64,000 nt of DNA, from assembly GCF_021991835.1 (NCBI RefSeq), contig NZ_JAHDAU010000002.1:434001-498000 (forward strand), written 5' to 3'. The notes under the pieces were generated by a model. The model had not been told where the DNA came from and searched no databases. It worked only from the letters and a program-made list of their open reading frames with translations. Made by a program: the position numbers and the translations under genes. Positions 10,821-21,356 of the stretch are shown here, one piece after another. Source of the DNA: Polaribacter sargassicola (GTDB taxonomy: Bacteria > Bacteroidota > Bacteroidia > Flavobacteriales > Flavobacteriaceae). Numbering within the stretch: the stretch's first letter is position 1; the number at the start of each line of letters is the position of its first letter.

Positions 10821-12383
10821 TTAGTTTATAATTGATTGAATTTGTTTCCAACCTTCCATCCCATCATTTTCTTGTTTTTTCCCTTTGGTACTTCTACCGT
10901 CTAAAATGATTTTTTTAAGAGCCGCTTTTAATTCTGCTACTACTTTTGGATACTCAGCAATTACATTTCTAGTTTCTCCAATATCCTTTTTAAGATTGTA
11001 CAACTGCATATCTGGCAAGTCTAAATTTTCTTTTTTAATATCGCTTAACTTCGGATAAGACCATCCTGCAGAACCTTTACAAACGCTCAATTTCCAATCT
11101 CCTTTTCTAATAGCAAAAGAACCATCTATAGAGTGATGAACTGTGTATTCACGAATATCATCATTCTTTGCACCTGTAATTAGCGGTAACATACTGTAGC
11201 TATCAACCCCTTCTGCATCTTGTAATTTATAACCTGTAATATCTGCACAAGTTGCTAAAAAGTCTGTAGTACAAATTGTTTTGTCTGATGTTGCATTTTT
11301 TAATCCTTTTGCTGGCCACTCTACTATAAACGGAACTCTGTGTCCTCCTTCGTATATATCTGATTTGGTTCCTCTAAACTCATAACTTGGATCATGATCT
11401 ACTTTAGCCAATTCTTCAAAATCTGCTTTAGGAGAACATCCATTATCACTAGTGAATATCACCAAAGTATTTTCAGAAATTCCTTGTTCTTTTAAAACGA
11501 TTCTTATCTGTCTAAGTACATCATCAACCTGCATAACAAAATCTCCATACATATTGGTGTTACTTTTCCCTAAAAATTCTATAGTTGGTAAAATAGGTGT
11601 ATGTGGTGCAGGTAAAGGAAAATATAAAAAGAAAGGCTCTTTTTCTTTTGCTTGATTACTTATATAATCTACAGCTCTGTCTGTTAAATCTTGTAAAACT
11701 GTAGCATGATTAAAGTCATCAGAAGTTAATCCTTTTCTCCAAATTCCTTTTTCATCAACAGAAACAGTTGTCTTAGTAGGTACCATGGTTGGCATATCGT
11801 TTTCTACATATACATACGGAGCCATATCTAAAGAACCACAAAAACCAAAAGAATAATCAAATCCGTGAGTAGATGGACCATTTTTAATAGGTTTGGTAAA
11901 ATCTACCTTTGGCTTAGCATTTAATTTATCTATTCTTTTTTCATTTTTATTTACAAAATTCCAATCCCAACCTAAATGCCATTTTCCTATATAAGCAGTC
12001 TTGTATCCTTTACTTTTTAATACATCTGCTACAGTAGTACGTTCTTTTTTTATTAACGATTTAGAGTACCCGCTTAATACACTATGTTTTAAAGAAGTTC
12101 TCCAATTGTAACGACCTGTTAAAATTCCGTAACGCGTAGGTGTACAAACGGCTGATGAAGTATGAGCATCTGTGAATTTGGTTCCATTTTCTGCCATTTT
12201 ATCCATATTTGGAGTGGGAATTTTTCCGTTAGGATTAAACGTTTTAACATCTCCGTAACCTAAATCATCTGCAAGAATATAAATGATGTTTGGGGACTGA
12301 TTATTATTTTGTGCAAATACATTTGGTGCTACTGTAAGTAACAACAATGCTATTGAGTATAGTTTAAATCTTTGTGATATCAT
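10821..12383 (-). CDS. S1 family sulfatase
   Basis: 520 aa with a signal peptide (cleavage near NVFA-QNN). It begins with the metal-binding NIIYILADDLGYGD block (about 32-45). C80 lies in CTPTR, the C-x-P/S-x-R signature whose Cys is converted to formylglycine. A second metal-binding block, VIFTSDNG, lies mid-protein. The motif GILTGRYNWRT is typical of arylsulfatase A/GalNAc-6-sulfatase-like members (perhaps subfamily S1_15; not certain). It removes a sulfate ester from PUL oligosaccharides in the periplasm. The sulfatase-maturating enzyme it needs is not in this window. Confidence 0.9.
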   Translation of the reverse strand: MISQRFKLYSIALLLLTVAPNVFAQNNNQSPNIIYILADDLGYGDVKTFNPNGKIPTPNMDKMAENGTKFTDAHTSSAVCTPTRYGILTGRYNWRTSLKHSVLSGYSKSLIKKERTTVADVLKSKGYKTAYIGKWHLGWDWNFVNKNEKRIDKLNAKPKVDFTKPIKNGPSTHGFDYSFGFCGSLDMAPYVYVENDMPTMVPTKTTVSVDEKGIWRKGLTSDDFNHATVLQDLTDRAVDYISNQAKEKEPFFLYFPLPAPHTPILPTIEFLGKSNTNMYGDFVMQVDDVLRQIRIVLKEQGISENTLVIFTSDNGCSPKADFEELAKVDHDPSYEFRGTKSDIYEGGHRVPFIVEWPAKGLKNATSDKTICTTDFLATCADITGYKLQDAEGVDSYSMLPLITGAKNDDIREYTVHHSIDGSFAIRKGDWKLSVCKGSAGWSYPKLSDIKKENLDLPDMQLYNLKKDIGETRNVIAEYPKVVAELKAALKKIILDGRSTKGKKQENDGMEGWKQIQSIIN

Positions 12384-12407
12384 TTTAGTATTTTTAATTT
12401 TATTATT

Positions 12408-14822
12408 TTATAGTGGAAACTCAATATTTTCTCCTGGTTTTGTATGTATACTAATTATTTTGTCTTTGTACTTTATCTTAGCCTCTCCTCCTTGTTTTGC
12501 ATGGATTATTGCAGATATTAAATTCCCATCTTGCCATTTAATGTCTACCACAAAACCACCTTTGGTACACAATCCTTTTACTTCACCATTTTTCCAATCG
12601 CTTGGTAAAGCAGGCAATAATCTAATTTCTCCGGTATGACTTTGTATTAACATTTCTGAAATTCCAGCTGTAGCTCCAAAATTGGCATCTATTTGAAAAG
12701 GTGGATGTTGACCAAATAAATTGTAACTAATTCTTTTTGATAACAGTGTCTTTAAACTCTTTTCTGCAAGATCCCCATCACCTAAACGAGCATACTGATT
12801 TATTAACCAAGCTGAGCTCCAACCTGTAGCACCACCTCCGTGTTGAATTCTATAATCTAAAGATTTTCTTGCTGCAGTGGCCCACTCAGGTGTTTCATCA
12901 ACATCTATTTGAAAACCAGGATGTAGTGCATATAAATGAGAAATATGTCTGTGTCCTTTTTCAATTTCTTCAAATTCCTCATTCCACTCTAACAAACGTC
13001 CGTCACTTCCTATTTTAGGACCTTGCAACTGTGCTTGAGCTTGTTTTACACTATTTAAAAATGCATCGTTTTTATCTAAAGCATTCGCAGCAGCAATATA
13101 GTTTTGAAACAACTGCCAAATTACTTGTTGGTCATGAGCAGGAGCCATGCATATTTTACTCACACTACCGTCAGGAGCTTTAAATTTGTTTTCTGGAGAC
13201 ACCGTTGGACCAGAAATTAACTTCCCTGTTTTAGGATCTGGAATTAACCAATCCATATAAAATTCTGTAGCTCCTTTTAATACCGGAAATTCATTCTTTA
13301 AAAATTCTTTATCCAACGTAAAGTAATAATGCTCCATAATATGCGTAGTTAGCCAAGCTCCAGCTCCTACGTGCATTCCCCAATCTGATTTTTCTCCAGG
13401 TGATGTAAATCCCCATACATTAGTTACCGGATGAACTACCCAACCTTTGGCATCGTAGTGAATTTTAGCGGTTTTTGCTCCAGGTTCTTGTAACGATTCC
13501 ATTAAATCAAACAAAGGCAAATGCATTTCTCCTAAATTGGCTACTTCTGCCAACCAATAATTCATTTGCACATTTACATCTGTATGGTAATCTCCATTCC
13601 AAGGTGTTTGCAATTGATTTGCCCATATTCCTTGTAAATTAGCAGGCATGGTTCCTGGTCTAGATGATGAAATCAATAAATACCTACCATATTGATACAA
13701 TTGTTCCACCAAATGTAAATCTGATTTTCCTTTTTCTTTTTTAAAGTTTTTTAACCTTACATCTGTAGGAATGGTATCTAAATCTGACGTTAATTTAAGG
13801 CTTACTCTTTTGTAATAATTCTGGTATTCTTTGGTATGAGCTTCTAAAATAGCCTCATAAGATTTTTCTTTTCCTTTTTTAAGACGTTCTGCTGTTATGG
13901 TTACGTAATCTCTTCCTTTATAGTTAGGATAATCCAACAGATAATTGGTAGATGCTGTTAAATAAAGAATTACCTCATCGGCATTTTTAACCTCTATAGC
14001 ATCATTTTTATAAACTACAGTTCCATTTTTGTTTTTAGCAGACAAACGGGTTATATACTCCAAACCTTTTCCTCCCTTACCATCAGAAAGCGCTCCTTGC
14101 ATGACCAGTTGATCTTTTTCTGCTTTTGTTTGGTAATATTCTGGTCTAGTTAGTGTTCCTTTAAAAGAAATGCTTCCTGGCTTATCGGCTGTTAATTTTA
14201 CCACCATTAATTGATCTGGATGACTTACAAAATGTTCTCTTTTATAAATAACTCCATCTTGAGTGTATTGAACTCTAACAACCGCTTCTTCTAAATCTAA
14301 CTCTCTATGATAATTTTGATAGTCACTTTCTTTTTCAAAATCAATCCACAAATCTCCTAGGGTTTGAAAGCATCCAAAAGGTACATTAGCCCCTTTTCCG
14401 TGCCCAGTACCAGCTCCTTTACAAACTTGGGTTTGTCTTGTTAACGCTGTAGCTTCTTTATATTTGCCTTCAAAAAGTAATTTTCTAATTTCTGCTTGTG
14501 CTTTTAACGCTTCAGGATTGTCGTTGTCATCTACACTCCCAGACCACATGGTTTCTTCGTTTAACTGAATGCGTTCTTGATTTACATCTCCATAAACCAT
14601 GGCTCCAAAAGCACCATTACCCAAAGGCAAAGCTTTTAGCCATTCTGGATTATTTCTGTTAACAATAACAGAAGCTAACTCTTTACTCGCATTTGCTGGT
14701 TGTTGATACCATAATTTTAAATTAGCAGCATCTTTTTCTGTTTCTTGATGACAAGAAACGAGTAATAAAAAAACAATTGCAAATAAGCCTCCGTATTTTA
14801 AAAATGATGTGTGTATCTTCAT
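12408..14822 (-). CDS. GH95 alpha-L-fucosidase / alpha-L-galactosidase, lipoprotein
   Basis: 804 aa with a lipobox (LLVSC, Cys24), so membrane-anchored, unlike the soluble GH95 at 5130. Motifs: LPLGNGAFGAMVYGD in the N-terminal domain, YHTDVNVQMNYW, GPTVSPENKF with the general-acid Glu, and FQIDANFGATAG with the conserved Asp. This is the canonical GH95 layout at normal length. It releases terminal alpha-L-fucose or alpha-L-galactose. It lies between two sulfatase genes (24 and 21 bp away), so desulfation before or after its cut is a reasonable inference. Confidence 0.93.
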   Translation of the reverse strand: MKIHTSFLKYGGLFAIVFLLLVSCHQETEKDAANLKLWYQQPANASKELASVIVNRNNPEWLKALPLGNGAFGAMVYGDVNQERIQLNEETMWSGSVDDNDNPEALKAQAEIRKLLFEGKYKEATALTRQTQVCKGAGTGHGKGANVPFGCFQTLGDLWIDFEKESDYQNYHRELDLEEAVVRVQYTQDGVIYKREHFVSHPDQLMVVKLTADKPGSISFKGTLTRPEYYQTKAEKDQLVMQGALSDGKGGKGLEYITRLSAKNKNGTVVYKNDAIEVKNADEVILYLTASTNYLLDYPNYKGRDYVTITAERLKKGKEKSYEAILEAHTKEYQNYYKRVSLKLTSDLDTIPTDVRLKNFKKEKGKSDLHLVEQLYQYGRYLLISSSRPGTMPANLQGIWANQLQTPWNGDYHTDVNVQMNYWLAEVANLGEMHLPLFDLMESLQEPGAKTAKIHYDAKGWVVHPVTNVWGFTSPGEKSDWGMHVGAGAWLTTHIMEHYYFTLDKEFLKNEFPVLKGATEFYMDWLIPDPKTGKLISGPTVSPENKFKAPDGSVSKICMAPAHDQQVIWQLFQNYIAAANALDKNDAFLNSVKQAQAQLQGPKIGSDGRLLEWNEEFEEIEKGHRHISHLYALHPGFQIDVDETPEWATAARKSLDYRIQHGGGATGWSSAWLINQYARLGDGDLAEKSLKTLLSKRISYNLFGQHPPFQIDANFGATAGISEMLIQSHTGEIRLLPALPSDWKNGEVKGLCTKGGFVVDIKWQDGNLISAIIHAKQGGEAKIKYKDKIISIHTKPGENIEFPL

Positions 14823-14843
14823 TATTATAATTTTATAGCTATT

Positions 14844-16424
14844 TTATTTTTTTGATGATTTTTCTACATCCACAGAATTTTTTCCAAACGTAAAAACTCC
14901 ATTTTCTAAATCTCCAGCACAAGCTTTTTTCATTTCCTTTTTAAGCGCTTTTACTTTTTCTGGATACTGTTGAGACAAATCTTTCTCTTCACGATAATCA
15001 TCTGGTAAGTAGAACAACTCAAAAGCATTTTTAGGCAAATGCGTTCTTAACTTCCATCCATCATTGGTAATAATAGTTGGGCCTATAAAAGATGCATAAA
15101 CCACATAATCGTGTTCTTTTGTATTTCCTTTTCCTATTAGCTCTTTATAAAATGACAATCCATCTGTTTTTACTTTGCCATTGTACCCTGTAACATCTGC
15201 AATAGTGGCTACAAAATCATAATTGGCTACTAATAAATTACTCTGTTTTCCTTTGGCTATTTTTTTAGGCCACCTAGCAATTAAAGGGGTTTGGATTCCT
15301 CCTTGTAAATTGCTCCTTTTTAAACCGGCTCTACCTCCGTTACCATCAAAAACATCACCTCCTAACTCACTATAAAACTTAGCTTTTAAATCATCAAAAC
15401 GTTCTCCTGTTTTTACATTTTTATAAGGTTTAGATACTCTTCCCTCTTTGGAATAATAAATTTCGTGACCGTTATCAGATGTAAAAATGACCAATGTATT
15501 TTCATCAATCCCTAAGTTTTTTAAATGTGCCATTATTTGTCCAACATTGTCATCTAACATTTTTACCATGGAAGCATATTCTTTTTCTATGGTAGTTAAT
15601 TGCTTGTTATTGGCAAAATCTGGATGTACAGCTGGTACCGAAACAGGACCATGTGGCAATTGCGTAGGAAAATATAAAAAGAATGGATTGGCTTTATTTT
15701 TACTAATAAAGTTTAAAACATTGTTCATAAACAAATGCTGGGAATAAACGGTTTTTCCGTTCATGTTCCAACGTTCTTTGTATTTTTCAGGTGTTTCTTT
15801 CTCTTTTGTTTTTCCACAATCTGCATGCGTATTTCCTTCAATATATTCTACCTCTCCATTTCTAAATAAAAAAGGAGGATAAAAACCGTGAGCTCTTACA
15901 TGATCTAAATATCCGTAATATTCATCCCAACCATGTCTTACCATTTGCTCGTGAGATGTTGCAAACCCCCACTCTAACTTTCCAAACTGTCCTGTTACAT
16001 AACCTTGCTTTTGAGCTACCTCTCCTAAAAAAACAGCATTTTTATCGGGTGGTGTTAACGCTGTATTTATTTTATGTTGAATTTGTTGATTGGTGTATTT
16101 TCCATCACTTATTTTTTTATAAATACCTGCTTTGGTGATTTCAAAATTAGTTGGATCAGAATCTCTTAATCCAGAAATTAACGATGCTCTTGAGGGAGCA
16201 CATACCATACCTGAATATGCGTTTTCAAAAGTAATTCCCTCTTGTGCTAATTGGTCTATATGCGGGGTGCTAATAATTTTTTGCCCATAATGACTTAAAA
16301 TCCCTTTTCCTAAATCATCCGCATAAATTAAAATAATATTGGGCTGTTTATTTTGCTGTGCATTTGCCCAATACCCCAACAGAAATGCAACAGTAAAAAA
16401 TAGTTTTTTTATCATATTTTTCAT
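14844..16424 (-). CDS. S1 family sulfatase
   Basis: About 526 aa from the ATG at 16424. A longer frame reaches 16481 but would overlap the end of the GH97 gene and lacks a signal peptide at its start. From 16424 the protein begins MKNMIKKLFFTVAFLLGYW and has a clear signal peptide ending NAQ. Metal-binding ILIYADDLGKG, formylglycine site C75 in CAPSR, and VIFTSDNGHE are all present. Subfamily not assigned. It is the second gene of the 18330-1473 operon and likely removes a different sulfate position from the one targeted by the sulfatase at 10821. Confidence 0.9.
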   Translation of the reverse strand: MKNMIKKLFFTVAFLLGYWANAQQNKQPNIILIYADDLGKGILSHYGQKIISTPHIDQLAQEGITFENAYSGMVCAPSRASLISGLRDSDPTNFEITKAGIYKKISDGKYTNQQIQHKINTALTPPDKNAVFLGEVAQKQGYVTGQFGKLEWGFATSHEQMVRHGWDEYYGYLDHVRAHGFYPPFLFRNGEVEYIEGNTHADCGKTKEKETPEKYKERWNMNGKTVYSQHLFMNNVLNFISKNKANPFFLYFPTQLPHGPVSVPAVHPDFANNKQLTTIEKEYASMVKMLDDNVGQIMAHLKNLGIDENTLVIFTSDNGHEIYYSKEGRVSKPYKNVKTGERFDDLKAKFYSELGGDVFDGNGGRAGLKRSNLQGGIQTPLIARWPKKIAKGKQSNLLVANYDFVATIADVTGYNGKVKTDGLSFYKELIGKGNTKEHDYVVYASFIGPTIITNDGWKLRTHLPKNAFELFYLPDDYREEKDLSQQYPEKVKALKKEMKKACAGDLENGVFTFGKNSVDVEKSSKK

Positions 16425-16440
16425 TCTCTTTCTTAGTTTT

Positions 16441-18330
16441 TTATTCTGTTCTAATCCACATACAATGACCACTACCTTCAACTATATTAGCTTTTACTAC
16501 ATCTCCTTTTTTAACTGTAGATGTTCTTACTTGATAAGTTTCTGGATTTGTTTTACTATTTGTTTCTTTGGTGTCTTCATAATAAGTAACCGTGTATGTT
16601 TTTCCTTCTTCAAGAAAATCTAATGGAATTTCTAATGTTCCTCCTTCTGCATGTACAGAACCAACAAACCATTGGTCACCACTTCTTCTAGCCGTAGAAA
16701 TGTATGCATCCATTTTAGCCTGTAATACTTTAGACTCATCCCATTTACCTACTGGCATTTCTTTTATAAACTCAAACAAATCTAATTTTTCTCCATAAGC
16801 TTCAGGAGCATCTGGAATACAAACCAAACCACTAAAAATAATTAACGTTCTTGCGGCTTCTGCCACAGAGGTGGTTTGTAAAGAGTTTAATTTTCTAGGT
16901 CCTTTTTCTCTTTCTCCTGCATTTACACTAGTCACATCAAAAATTCCATTATTCATATCTAAAGGACCTTGAAGAGCATTAATTAATGCCATTCTAATAA
17001 ATGTTTTAGGAGTAAAAGCACGTCTAGAATCTTGTTGTGCATGACAAAATTCTCTAGTAATGGCATTAGGATACGTTCTAGAAACTCCAGTAAAAGGAAC
17101 AGGACCATCGTGAAAATCTATCAACAAATTATTGTCTGCACTCATACGTATGGCATCTCTAGTAAAATCTACTTTTGGTCCCATAAAACCATATTTAATC
17201 CCTTTCATGTTTAGAGATTTGTAATAAGGAAATAATTCTTTATCTCCGTAATCTCCTTGTCTTCTATCGTAATATAGTAGCAGTTCTACACCTTTTTCTT
17301 TAGCATATTCTATTACTTTATCTAAATCTAACTTCTCTGATAATGTCATTTTTCCTGGCTCTACATGTGTATACCAAGCATCATCAATCATAAAATATTC
17401 AATATCATTTTCTGCTGCAAAATCTATAAACCTATAATAGCTTTCATTGTCAATTCCGTAAGTAAATCCGTCTTTTGCAGTATAACCATGTACTCTCCAA
17501 TCCCATAAAGTTTTCCCTGGTTTAATCCATGATGGATCTTCTATTTTATTGGCTGCCGCTACATTTAATGGTACTGTATTGGTTAATAAATCACCTATAT
17601 TATCTTCAATTAAAATTACTCTCCAAGGAGTTATAATATTGTTTTTTGTAGAACTAAATTTAGTATTAGAAGCTAATAATTTGCTTTCTTTATCAAAATA
17701 CAATTTCATTACATCAAAACCTGGAGCACTTACTAAATCTGACTCTAAAAGTGATATGTATTTATTTTGATGGTTTTCTACCAACAATGGCATTTTAAGT
17801 ATTTGTTTTTTTAAATCTGTATTAGCTAAGTCTCCAATAGATAATGGACCAAGAGGCTTTCCTTCTCCTGCAGGAGAAAAAATTTCATCGTTATTAGATA
17901 ATCCATACTGTATGTAATAAGATGGACTTAAGTCTTTAGAGACTTCATCTACTTTAAATCTAAAAGCTACTCCAGAATCATACACTCTTACAAACAACGT
18001 AGCTGGTACTTCTTGATAATTTAAAGAAACTTCTAATTCTTGATAATGATCTTTAATTTCACTAAACTGCCCCCAAACTGGCTTCCATGTATTGTTAACT
18101 TGATTTACTTTAGTTTCTAAAACTTTAACTGATACATTTTGTAAAATAGAAATTTCTGAGTTAGAAATTAAATTGATTTGTTTATCAAAAAGATTATAAA
18201 CCAACTTATTTTCTACTGTTTTTAACTTAACAGAAATCTGTCCGTTAGGTGAGGTTATTTCCAATTTACTTTCTTGTTTACAGCTAAACAAGATGGCCAC
18301 AAACATTAATACAAATAGGCACTTCTTCAT
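16441..18330 (-). CDS. GH97 glycosidase, probably retaining alpha-galactosidase type
   Basis: 629 aa lipoprotein (AILFSC, Cys17). The N-terminal beta-supersandwich starts ITSPNGQISVKL, typical of GH97. The TIM barrel carries WDWRVHGYTAKDGF, FMIDDAWY and MGPKVDFTRD, in which D388 occupies the place of the retaining-type nucleophile. NAITREF (E427) supplies a candidate acid/base. Inverting SusB-type members use Glu bases instead, so alpha-galactosidase-like retention is the better guess. It is the promoter-proximal gene of the long left-hand operon, downstream of an operator-like site and a -7 box at 18439-18446. Confidence 0.87.
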   Translation of the reverse strand: MKKCLFVLMFVAILFSCKQESKLEITSPNGQISVKLKTVENKLVYNLFDKQINLISNSEISILQNVSVKVLETKVNQVNNTWKPVWGQFSEIKDHYQELEVSLNYQEVPATLFVRVYDSGVAFRFKVDEVSKDLSPSYYIQYGLSNNDEIFSPAGEGKPLGPLSIGDLANTDLKKQILKMPLLVENHQNKYISLLESDLVSAPGFDVMKLYFDKESKLLASNTKFSSTKNNIITPWRVILIEDNIGDLLTNTVPLNVAAANKIEDPSWIKPGKTLWDWRVHGYTAKDGFTYGIDNESYYRFIDFAAENDIEYFMIDDAWYTHVEPGKMTLSEKLDLDKVIEYAKEKGVELLLYYDRRQGDYGDKELFPYYKSLNMKGIKYGFMGPKVDFTRDAIRMSADNNLLIDFHDGPVPFTGVSRTYPNAITREFCHAQQDSRRAFTPKTFIRMALINALQGPLDMNNGIFDVTSVNAGEREKGPRKLNSLQTTSVAEAARTLIIFSGLVCIPDAPEAYGEKLDLFEFIKEMPVGKWDESKVLQAKMDAYISTARRSGDQWFVGSVHAEGGTLEIPLDFLEEGKTYTVTYYEDTKETNSKTNPETYQVRTSTVKKGDVVKANIVEGSGHCMWIRTE

Positions 18331-18820
18331 TTTATGTTTTTTACTTAATTACTGTTAATTAAAAAATATAGATTTTCTATATTTAGTTTTTACTTATCAA
18401 TCAGATAAATAAGAACCCTATTTTACTAATAATTAAATCAAAAATAAGTCAAACAAATGTTTCATTTTTATCAAACAGTAGGCATAAATGTTGCAAAAAG
18501 ACTTTTATATGCGATAAAAAGACACTCTAAATGTTTAAGAGCCATATTTTTACTCTAGCATCTAAAAACAGTTTTTAATTATATTTTTCTGACGTCTTTT
18601 TTCCATCGTTTTATTTTATCAAAAAAACAAACCACATTCTTTTTATATTATTTGAAAAATGGATATCATAATTAAGCTTAATTGTATTCTCTAAAATGTA
18701 GAATTCTGATTTAAAACTTACATTGACTACAACCAATAATTAGTATTTAAAATGCATCTTTTTACAATTTAAAAAACATGTAACTTTAAACTTAATACAG
18801 TTATAATTTTATAAAGAATT
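18331..18820 (-). promoter_or_regulatory. Promoter region of the GH97-GH117 operon
   Basis: A 490-bp gene-free stretch. On the minus strand it holds a TATTTTTG -7 box (18439-18446), an operator-like core whose plus-strand form is AAATGTTGCA at 18486-18495 (40 bp from the box), and a half-similar AAATGTTTCA at 18456-18465, 30 bp away. There is also an 8-bp inverted repeat in the leader (18364-18371 / 18377-18384). The part from about 18500 to 18820 is AT-rich and shows nothing I can interpret. Confidence 0.6.
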
Positions 18821-20233
18821 TTATTTTGCATAAAGTACTTCATCCCAATTATCTGTTCTAAAAGGAAGTGCAGGTAAACCCTCATTATTATAAAGAGTTC
18901 CATTTGCATTATTAGCCCAATTATACCTTACAGCTACAGGATATTTAACCTTAGTACTGGTTAATATAATTTGATTTCCTTTCTGATTAACTTGAGCTTC
19001 ATGAAAGGTTTTGTTTTCTCCCGCAATATAAAATGATGGTATTTTCCCCATTATTGCACCTACAGAGTGTAATGTAGAACCTGGAGTTTTAAAATCTAAA
19101 ATTATTTTTTGTTCTTCTGTTTTAAACGATTTTAAAAAGGGACCAGAATATATAACATCTTTTTTACCATATGTTTTATGTAATGCAATTAAACTTAACC
19201 TACGACCAACTTCTTTTTTTTCTGGCGGATGAATATCATTAAAAGCCCCAATATCTTGTGTTACAGCAACACCTGTATTTGGCAACTTTAAAGCTTCTAA
19301 CTGTGCTTCTACAATTTTGGGAACCCCAAATTTATCTGGATAATTATAAGGTGCTATCTGCACAAAATAAAACGGAAAATTGCCAATATTCCATGCTGAT
19401 CTCCAACTTGAAATCATATTAGGAAAAAGCTTTTTATATTGTTTCCAATTAGATACATTTGACTCTCCTTGATACCAAATAGCTCCTTTAATTTTATAGT
19501 TTATTAAAGGAGAAATCATACCATTATAAAGAGACGAAAACTTTTTTTTATACTTATCATCTAAAATAGTTTTTTCTATACCTTCTTTAGGCGTCCAAGG
19601 TTCTACTTTAGTTCCGCCCCAAGCAGCTTGAATTAAACCTACAGGTGTTTTTAATTTATCTACCAACTGTTTACCATAAAAATAACCAACAGCAGAGAAT
19701 TTTAAAACAGTTTCTGGTGTGCAAATAACCCACTTACCAACAGAATCTTCTAATGGAGTATTCGATTTTTTTCTATGAACTAAAAACATACGTATATTAG
19801 AATTATTTGCATTTTGTGATTCTTCCCAAAAATTTACAATTGGTTTTTGATTATTTCTAAACCCTAGTTCTCTTTCCATATTTGACTGCCCAGAACATAA
19901 CCAGACTTCCCCAAATAAAATATTATTTATTGTTTGTTTTGTAGAGCCTTTTATTTTTATTCTCCCTATTTTACCTGCTTTAGGCGTCTTAACTAACAAC
20001 TGCCATTTCCCATCTTTATTTGTTGTAGTTTTTACAGCTTTTGACCAAGAAGGGGTAACAATAATATTTTGATCAGGTATGTCCCAGCCCCATATTTTTA
20101 CATCTGCAGATTGTTGTAAAACCATATTATCAGACAAAATTGATGGTAATTTGGTTTGTGAATTCAATGCTTTAGAACCCAACAACACAACAAAACACAT
20201 CAATAATTGTAATTTACTTAATAGCTGTTTCAT
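18821..20233 (-). CDS. SGNH-family carbohydrate esterase (sialate O-acetylesterase-like)
   Basis: About 470 aa from the ATG at 20233, chosen because it gives a signal peptide (MKQLLSKLQLLMCFVVLLG); the frame extends to 20299 without one. The catalytic Ser block is GEVWLCSGQSNME. A mid-protein IWYQGESNV and a C-terminal DIHPPEKKEVG (Asp-x-His) complete an SGNH triad. N-terminal strands such as MVLQQSADVKIWGW match sialate O-acetylesterase-like proteins. In this setting it more likely removes acetyl groups from the algal polysaccharide than from sialic acid. It is the last gene of the unit starting at 24548, 128 bp downstream of the broken GH43 gene. Confidence 0.82.
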   Translation of the reverse strand: MKQLLSKLQLLMCFVVLLGSKALNSQTKLPSILSDNMVLQQSADVKIWGWDIPDQNIIVTPSWSKAVKTTTNKDGKWQLLVKTPKAGKIGRIKIKGSTKQTINNILFGEVWLCSGQSNMERELGFRNNQKPIVNFWEESQNANNSNIRMFLVHRKKSNTPLEDSVGKWVICTPETVLKFSAVGYFYGKQLVDKLKTPVGLIQAAWGGTKVEPWTPKEGIEKTILDDKYKKKFSSLYNGMISPLINYKIKGAIWYQGESNVSNWKQYKKLFPNMISSWRSAWNIGNFPFYFVQIAPYNYPDKFGVPKIVEAQLEALKLPNTGVAVTQDIGAFNDIHPPEKKEVGRRLSLIALHKTYGKKDVIYSGPFLKSFKTEEQKIILDFKTPGSTLHSVGAIMGKIPSFYIAGENKTFHEAQVNQKGNQIILTSTKVKYPVAVRYNWANNANGTLYNNEGLPALPFRTDNWDEVLYAK

Positions 20234-20361
20234 TTTATATAATCTTATTTTTTTAACATACTCATACAATCTTATGCTTAAATATCTAATTCTAAACAAA
20301 ATAAGCTAGTTTATTATTTAGAAATACAATAACTTATTTATTTTAAAACATTTAAAACAAA

Positions 20362-21275
20362 TTATTTATCTAAACTTAATGTATATACTATTGGTATAAT
20401 CGTTCCATCTTCTCTAAACATCATCTTTTCTATACATGTAGATCTTCGATGAAAAGAACCCTCATTAACATCTCCTCTATGATAAAAAAAATACCAATCT
20501 TTTTTAAACTTTATTACTGAGGCATGATTTGGAGCTTTAGGTGCATCTGGAGCTAACTCTCCTTTTAAAGTAGCATATTTTGGTAATGGATTATCTGCCA
20601 TCCAATATTTTGTTACTTTACCAACTCTTGCATGAAAATAGTATATATTATTTCTTTTAAAAACATGCACCGCTTCATTAACTTGTTCTTTACTTAGTTG
20701 AACCCAAGGTCCATCTAACTCAACCATATTATCTTTTAATTTTGCCCCCATAATATGCCTTCCTGGTTCTCCTATATTTACTTTTGTATCATTTCCATAA
20801 ATGTAAGCCTGCCCATCATCATCTACAAAAACAGTTGGATCGAATATAGTAGTAATCTTACTAGAAACTGCTTCTTGCCACGGCCCTATTGGCGTTTTGC
20901 TTTTTGCCACACCAATATGTGTTTTATCATAAGGAAAATAAAAATAATACCAGCCATTTTTAAAAGCAACATCTGGCGCATTCATTTGACCATAAGCCCA
21001 AGAGTATTCTCTAGGTTTTAATACAACCCCCCATGATTAATCCATGTTTTTAAATCTGAAGACTCTAAAACGGCATAATCTTGCATTGTACTAAATGAAG
21101 TGGCATTAGATACATCTCTAGAAGTATACACATAAACCTTATCATTAAAAACTTCTGCTGCTGGATCTGCTGCGTAAATAAATCCTGAATCTTTTTTTTG
21201 TAAAATTGGGTTTTGAGCATTAGATACATTAATGGTTAATACTATTACAAATAGTAATAATTCAAATCTTTTCAT
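20362..21275 (-). pseudogene. GH43 glycosidase interrupted by a one-base frameshift
   Basis: Two frames together encode one GH43 enzyme. The first (21275 to 21018, 85 aa) has a signal peptide and the first propeller blade with the catalytic Asp region YAADPAAEVF. It ends right after a run of six G (plus-strand C6 at about 21027-21032). The second frame continues with KPREYSWAYGQMNAPDVAF (pKa-modulating Asp) and NEAVHVFKRNN (candidate acid Glu). One extra G would restore a 304-aa open frame, a normal length for a single-domain GH43. Either a sequencing or assembly error in the homopolymer, a real inactivation, or a slippage-dependent gene. Specificity (beta-galactosidase, arabinofuranosidase or xylosidase) cannot be assigned. 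Confidence 0.85.
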
Positions 21276-21356
21276 ATTTATTTTTTTTAATGATTTACGT
21301 TTTACATTAAAATATCTTTTAAAGCCAAACTACTCACAATCCTTACTTTGTATTTT

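Noticed and set aside
15948..15960. An ATGTTGCA match inside the sulfatase coding sequence, and TAATGTTAC inside a SusD gene near 32632
   Set aside because: Both lie within codons with no -7 box or transcription unit start nearby; short AT-rich cores are expected by chance. They show that the core alone is not specific.
16425..16481. N-terminal extension of the sulfatase at 14844
   Set aside because: It would overlap the GH97 coding end and put a non-signal leader before a good signal peptide, so the ATG at 16424 is preferred.
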